Below are positions 57,886 to 64,000 of a stretch of 64,000 bases of DNA, piece by piece. Source of the stretch: Panonychus citri (lineage: Eukaryota; Arthropoda; Arachnida; Trombidiformes; Tetranychidae); assembly GCF_014898815.1 (NCBI RefSeq), contig NW_026515424.1:25505-89504 (forward strand). The letters run 5' to 3'. A program made the translations under genes and the position numbers. Under the pieces are notes generated by a model that saw only the letters and a program-made list of their open reading frames with translations, was not told the DNA's origin and ran no database searches. Within the stretch, counting starts at the first letter, position 1. The number at the start of each line of letters is the position of its first letter.

Positions 57886-58254
57886 TACAATCAACTTACT
57901 AAAATTGTTCATTTTTCGTATGAGGGGAAATTCAAAAGGTTAGTAATTAAAAACGATCTCGATTAAAAAACTTTAAACTTATCGGAATCTTTGAAATAGA
58001 AAATGAATTAATTTTGAATGTTTTACATCAATTCGATTAAATTTAAATAAGAAAAAAATAGTTGTTCGTATTGAAATAATGGAGATATTTTCATCGGTCA
58101 GTCTTTTCCTTGAAATTCAATGTATTACAATTAAATCATCTAACTTATGGAGATAATTTTTCTAAATTGTTATTAGCTGTTAACAATCAACGTTCCGATC
58201 AACATGCAACATCAGATGAACATCAATAGATGATTGTCTTTAATTGTTAGTCTG

Positions 58255-58522
58255 CCAGCATTATGATCTAAGCTTAGAGATTTTGAAACATTTTCTTGTG
58301 CTTTTTCCAATATTTTTTCCATTATTGTAATATATTATTGAGCTTCTTCAAATTCTCGATGTCACCCATAAGTTTTTTCTTCCTTTTAATATCAACTGCA
58401 GAATTCCAATAGTGCAGATACTCGACATGTAATTCTATTCGTATGGATGGAAAACGTTCCAACATCTCTGATATTAATACACAAGCTTTGCAGTAATCGT
58501 TGTCTTTCATTAATCCTTTGAA
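58255..58522 (-). pseudogene. TPR-region relic of an array gene, U3-like
   Basis: 62 codons (58,322-58,510) match U3 at 48,970-49,170: a CKACVLISEMLERFPS-like stretch, EYLHYWNS and KRKKKLMGD. The flanks are unrelated, so it is an isolated remnant of the U3 lineage. Confidence 0.8.
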
Positions 58523-58706
58523 ATGATAAAAAAACTGATCCAGATTTATTCAAATTATTCGATTTCTCTGTAAAATTACATAAAATACTTTTTTGTATTC
58601 ACAAAAGTAATTAGTCAAAAAATATTAGTTTCGTTCATAATCAGTAAAGATTTTTGCGAATTTAAAAAACTCTGTAAGGAAAGATATTCGTCATTAAAGT
58701 TAGTGA

Positions 58707-61700
58707 TTAATCAATTGTTATACATTCAGCGCGATTGTCATGTTTTTCGAGAAATTGTTTAGCAGAATGTTCGTAGAAAGGATATTCCATCAATTTATTA
58801 CATATTTCCTTAAATTGGCTTCAATTGACTTTAAGTCCTGATGATTTCCTTTGCCTCTACAATTCGACTCTCGTAAATACTAAAACAAAGTTCCAATGCT
58901 TTTTCCCAAGATTTTCACGATCGGTTTCACGAAGATATCCTTTGCTTCTCAATTCTAATGAATTCAAAATATTGCGATTCTCAATAATTGTTCAGCATCA
59001 CCTAAAGTTTTATTCATCAATCAGTAAATCTGTCGATCGACGGATGTGAGTACAGAAACTTCCTGGTCTCTCGATTGAGTAGTTCAATGTCTTCAGGATT
59101 CCATGGAATATATAATAGTTACATTTAGTCGTGTCGAAAAGATCTTGAATGGGTGAAGATTTTACTGTTTCAGTTGAATTATCCCCAATTTCGGAAGTAG
59201 TAGAACTTTGAGGATGAGTTGGCGGTTCAAATGGCTCGGTGAGTATCTTTCGAGCGTTTGCAAAATCTTCAGAAAGAGAATAAAGATAAGCCATTCGAGA
59301 AAGAGCTTTGTAATGACCTGGAGAACATCTTAATATTCTAAGCATCGCTTCACGACACAGATTTATGATTTTTCGATGTAATCGTTGGTCTTCACTTTTC
59401 ACAGTATCCAAATCAGAAATTCCCTTTCCGGTATCATCAATGGTTTCATTATTTCTTGACACAGAATCAAAGAGAGTAATACTTTTTTCTGCACGAGTTA
59501 GAACCTCCAGTATTTCCGGTGATAGAGTTTTATCTCTTTGATTATACTTGAGGGCATAAGCGTGAATACGATAGTGAATTTCAATGCCAAAACGATAATG
59601 AATAGAATTGACATTATTAATTCCAGAAATATCTCCATTTGAGACAAAATGAGACAAAGATAATTCGTAATAACGAAGTGCCTCTGAGATGTCACTTCTC
59701 TCAGCGATTTTTCCTAAGAAATAATAATTCATCATAATTTCGTCAGCATTGGCAAATTTGTTAGCTGATTCGAAGCAAACGCGAGCTTGTTCTAAGAATT
59801 TCTTTCGCTGTTTATTCATCTCTTCCTTTTGTGAATTCTCCAAAACTGGTCCAAATTTCATGACTCGAGAAATATAACTCGCAATGTTATAAGCGCACTT
59901 TCCATATTCGAACCATACCTTGGAATTATTATCTTTCAATGGAGTCGCTTTATTGTAACAACGAAATGCTTTTTGCCCAAAAAGCAACACCTCATGAGTA
60001 GATGAGTAGAAAACTCGACCATTCTGTTCGTGAATAGAAATATGAGATTAGAGCTTTAACAAAATAAGTTTTTGTACTTACAGTTGAAGAAGATTGATCA
60101 ATTTGACTTGTTATTGCGAGTGCACAGCCAACCCATGAATCGAATCGATTTCGATTTAAAGTTAAATCAAGAATATAAAATTGCACGGCTTTTCTATGAA
60201 TTAGATGAATATTATTAGAAACGTTTAAATTTGCTAGCTATTAAATGAATTAACTTACAGAACCTCTTTGTTTTTTAAGTAATAATCAGCTAGATAATAG
60301 TAAAGATCTTGAGTAACATGATCTTTTGGAATACTTGATGACGGCTCAATGGATTTTCCATGATCGACATATTCTTTGACAGAATTGGAAAATCTTTCAG
60401 GATTTAAATTTTCAGGGACCTTGGAAAGCAATTTGAGTAACAGCTCTGCAGTATTTGCATTGATAGAATCACATTTTTCACTATCAAAAGTTGGAAAAGT
60501 TTTAGGAATAAAATGATTATAAATAGTATTCATGTCCTTCCAATGTAAAGAAACTCCCGATTCAGGATGAGCTGATAGAAAGTTACATTCTAATTGTTTG
60601 TAAAAACAACCAAGACAGCTAAGAATTAATTTCTCTCTCAGGATAGTTGATTGATTGATCGAATAATCGAGTGAAAGAGATAAAAACTCTCCATTGGAAT
60701 GACAACAAACTCCTTTATTCCCAAGATATTCATGAATTGAGTTAATTAAATAAGTGATTTGCCCTTCGTCAATGTGTCCACATCGCATCTCGTTTATGAA
60801 AGTTTGTAGAATACAAGTCCAGGCCATTACGTTGTAATCTTCAGTTCCTAATTTTAACAATTTGATGGCCAATTCTCGATCAATAGATGTTCCATGACCA
60901 TTCTTTAGACAAGATCGTAATAGATTTAGCAATGTGTCGGTCAATTGTTTACTTGAGCAATTATTTCGATCCTCGTTCCCATTGTTGTGATGATTGAATA
61001 GCTTGACAAAGATACTCTTCTTCTTGTTTAGAGCTCAGATTTAGATGCGAATAGTTCAACAATTTCCTCGTGTCGATGTTGATCCAATAATGTGTCCAAA
61101 TTATTTTCATTCATCTTATTTATCATTGATCTAAGACTAGAAGAGGTATACACAGTTTGATTTGCCGCTCGCACTAATTTGAGGTTAGTTTTGGTAAACA
61201 ATTCATTTGCCATTAGAAGATAATCAACTTTAGATTCTTTGATTCCTCGAAGAATCAAAAGACGAATGAAAAATTTATCGTAATCTGGAGTAATCATCAA
61301 ATTTCTTAGATATGGAATTGATTCAGTTAAAATTATCGCTTCGGATTTATCGAACTGAACTTCATTAGCAATTAAAATCAAATTTGTTTTGTCAACACTT
61401 ATATTCTTGATTAAGCATATTAAAGTTGTCTGTAACGGATACCATTTTCGATAAATTCTGTACAGATCTCTGAAATTAGAAGGTAATTTGATTGCAGTGG
61501 CTTCGTTTGCTATTAACATAAAAAGATCAGCAATAAGCAGATGAACTTGTCTGCCTTTTGAGATGAATGGTATTTGTTTCAAGCGATAACGGGCCAAAAT
61601 TAAACGTTCCACTTGAGCTTCGTTCTTTGTTTGTACCTGTAACTCCTCTTCTTGGACTTTTTCACAAGTTAAAATACTTTTAGGGAACATTGAAAATATT

Positions 61701-63632
61701 TTTTCGTACATATTGTTGACTATTGGATCTTTCGGCTGTAAATCTTCAACTGATCTTCTTTTTGCTGATGGACCAGGACTCGATCCTTGGCTGTTTCGTT
61801 TATTATTTTGAATAAGATTTCCTTTGGAAGAAATCGTATTAGCATTGGAACGAGGATTGCCAGTGATTTTCAATGTTATTGATTTATTACGATTGAGTTT
61901 TTGTTTCTCCATTTCACTGCTTACGATGATTAAAGCTGAAATTAATGATTGTAGCGACGAAAGTGTTTCGGTATTGAGGTCTAATTGCAAAGACTTCCGA
62001 GCATTTTCTTGTTGCGTTCCAGTTTTCTTTTGTTCATCACGAAGTTTTTTCATCTTCTTGAGTTCGTCTAAAGTTTTTGTTTTTCTTGTCATAACACTCA
62101 GAACTACAATCAGTAGATAATCCAGACCAACAGGTAATTCTGGTTTTAAGGTTGGTGAAGATTTCAAAATCTCTGATATTAAAACGCGAGCTTTAAAGTA
62201 GTTGCCATCTTTCATTAATCCTTTGATTGCGAGCTTAAGACAATTACGGTAATGATTAAGCACGAAATAGAGACCCATTAAAGTGTCGAGAACAATCCAA
62301 TTGGTCGGACTGATTCGATGAGCTTCTTCAAAACAAACTCGTGCGATATGAAAATCAGACTGATTAAGAGCTCGTTTACCAGTTTCAATCATTAGAGTTA
62401 CATCACCACCAGCGATTGATGAGCAATCGAGAAAATAATCCAGATTATTTTGTGAAAGCTTATATTCAGTCCTAAGGTCTTGAACTTTTTTCATGAGACT
62501 GTTTTGTTCACAGTAACAAGACGAAGCTCTACAGATATTCTGGTGCAAAAGTTGTTCTTTGATTAAGTCGTAAGTTAATTTGAGTAAATTGTCAGGAAAA
62601 AAAGGACCATGATTAAGCTTCCAGTTCCGTGGACCAGGAATCAACTCATGAAAAGCTCTTTCAGATTCTTTAGTCCAATCTACACCCGATTTGGTTAATT
62701 CAGGAATAACATACGATTGCACTATCTCTTCGACCCATAACTTTAATTTCGAGTCCGCGAGTTTATTGTTAAGCTTATTCGACTTGATGAGATCGATTAT
62801 TCCAAATTTATCATTACGATTCAATTGATTCGAAAATTGTTTAACCTTGTATACTTCCGCTCGCAAAGAGTCTGTTTTGGCTTTGTTGGCACTCAAGTAA
62901 CTTTCTAATTTACTTCTCATGTGGCCAATTCCTTTATTGAATTCGGATCTTTCATTTTCTATCTCAATCGTATAATCTTTTAGCTTGTTGTTCAATAGAT
63001 CCAACCTTTTTTGTACATCAACTCGATAAATTTCAACACTTTTGGCTATGCTTGTGTTGTCGGTATCGTTGTTGTTATTGTCTAGTTCAATGGGCACAAT
63101 ATTAACTGAGTTATTATCCTGATTACATGAAGCACAGAAAAGCTCATTAGTTGTATTGTCCACAAATTCAGCGATACGGTTGTTACATATGGAACATGGT
63201 TGGTCATCTAAGTCCGAACTGAGAATCACAGCACAACATCTTTTTGATGGTAAAATTGGTCGATGAAATTTGAATAAATGATCCTCACAAAAATACTTTT
63301 TACCGCACAAACACTGGAAAATGGCTTGATTGTTACAAACGGAATCATCTTCACATTTCTTCCTGTCAATTGCTTTGAGATAATCAGTTTCTAAGAGTTC
63401 AGATTTACACAAGACACATGAGCGATTTTCTCGTTTACACTTTCCACAAAATGTCCTCAAACACTTGTGAACATAAAAAACGCCACTTTGGTCGTGACCA
63501 CAGTCCAACTTGACGATTGATTGATTACTTGTTACCTGGAAGGGATAAAGAGATTCAAATTGTTGAATTAAACGAAAGGTCAGTTAAAGGATAATAATAG
63601 AAAGAACAACAACTAATACTTACTTCTGCCAT
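58707..63632 (-). CDS. U1: TRIM-like/CABIN1-like fusion gene, best-preserved copy
   Basis: Exons: 63,624-63,632 (MAE), 60,259-63,535, 60,082-60,193 and 58,707-60,023; introns of 58-88 bp with GTAAGT donors. The protein is about 1,570 residues. N-terminus: RING-like LDCGHDQ...HKCLRTFCGKC...CVLC (about 10-55), B-box-like CLCGKKYFCEDHLFKFH (to about 100), CSICNNRIAEF...FCASC (to about 140), coiled coil (about 160-250). Body: TPR-type FEEAHRISPTNWIVLDTLMG and GNYFKARVLISEIL, basic SAKRRSVEDL, then CABIN1-like motifs HEYLGN, FIPKTFPTFDSE, YYLADYYLKNKE, NRFDSWVGCALA, YYFLGKIAERSD, HYKALSRMAYLY, ERPGSF and YLRETDR. CABIN1/Hir3 is a scaffold of the HIRA H3.3 chaperone; TRIM N-termini often confer E3 ligase activity (family knowledge). 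Breaks: CT loss near 61,037, one-base losses near 60,950-60,980, 59,010 and 58,970. Nuclear action is likely. Confidence 0.85.
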
Positions 63633-64000
63633 GAAGATCAAAGGTAAAGATAATCCAAGGAATCAACTTTGCTTAAAGAAAGTGTCACAATAAATTGTCA
63701 AAATTCACATTCAAAAGAACAGATGATTACAATTAGAACGAAAATCTCGAAACAGCTACCAAAGGCTTTCCTAATGAAGGTCCATTTATTTTCCATGTAA
63801 ACTTAATTGTTACAAACAAGTATTTCGATCCACTGGTTTAAATGGTTAATAAATTATCTTTGGAAATGATAGTTTGACAAAATCTAACATTTTTATCAGT
63901 TGTTTTCACGATAAAAACACTCGAAAATTTTAGCTTGTAAACAAGGTAGTATAACGTTGATTTATTAACTATTGATAACTAGTAATTGATTACAATCAAC
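63633..64000. other. 5' flank of U1
   Basis: Shares several blocks with the 5' flank of U2 (56,998-57,385), so it is probably the promoter region of the family. No further gene start is seen before the window end. Confidence 0.55.

Noticed and set aside
23341..63632. Array genes as additional Polinton cargo
   Set aside because: They lie outside the terminal repeats, have multi-exon structure and repeat independently of the element.

Overview
The window is AT-rich eukaryotic DNA. Genes are split by short introns (about 60-90 bp, GTAAGT or GTGAGT donors), TATA boxes and TCAGT-type initiators are visible, and poly(A) signals follow stops. There are no bacterial operon signals, rRNA, tRNA or CRISPR that I can see. 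An arthropod is likely, perhaps a mite, but the species cannot be fixed from the sequence.

Region 1 (1 to about 23,340) is a Polinton/Maverick-type virus-like element, cut by the left window edge. Inverted terminal repeats are visible at 1-158 and about 22,990-23,205. Plus strand: dUTPase, a TBP-like protein and the protein-primed DNA polymerase B. Minus strand: a spliced single-pass membrane protein, then a tight late block of adenain-like protease, major capsid, pVI/pX-like minor virion protein, penton, integrase with chromodomain, two conserved proteins of unknown function, packaging ATPase and a PC4-like protein. A 5.93-kb segment (5,140-11,065) is tandemly repeated at 11,066-20,485. The second copy carries a 3.5-kb gag-protease-only LTR retrotransposon (13,340-16,844) with matching 5-bp target duplications. 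Most element genes are broken by 1-2 bp indels in homopolymers or dinucleotide runs.

Region 2 (about 23,340 to 64,000) is a head-to-tail minus-strand array of one gene family: at least eight copies (U8 to U1, left to right) plus relics. Where most complete (U1, 58,707-63,632), the protein has a RING/B-box-like Cys/His N-terminus and a coiled coil, as in TRIM proteins, followed by a long TPR-type body and C-terminus that I recognise as CABIN1/Hir3-like (HIRA H3.3-chaperone complex). U1-U3 are the best preserved and U4-U8 are deleted, chimeric or truncated. U8 is cut by the right end of the Polinton, so the element lies inside the array.

The element appears to encode its own replication, packaging and integration proteins plus two host-like transcription factors (TBP-like, PC4-like). 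The neighbouring array appears to encode TRIM-CABIN1 fusions, which from known family roles could act on chromatin of invading DNA. A functional link between the two is inference only. Many frameshifts look like consensus errors in near-identical repeats, so 'pseudogene' calls based on indels alone are provisional.
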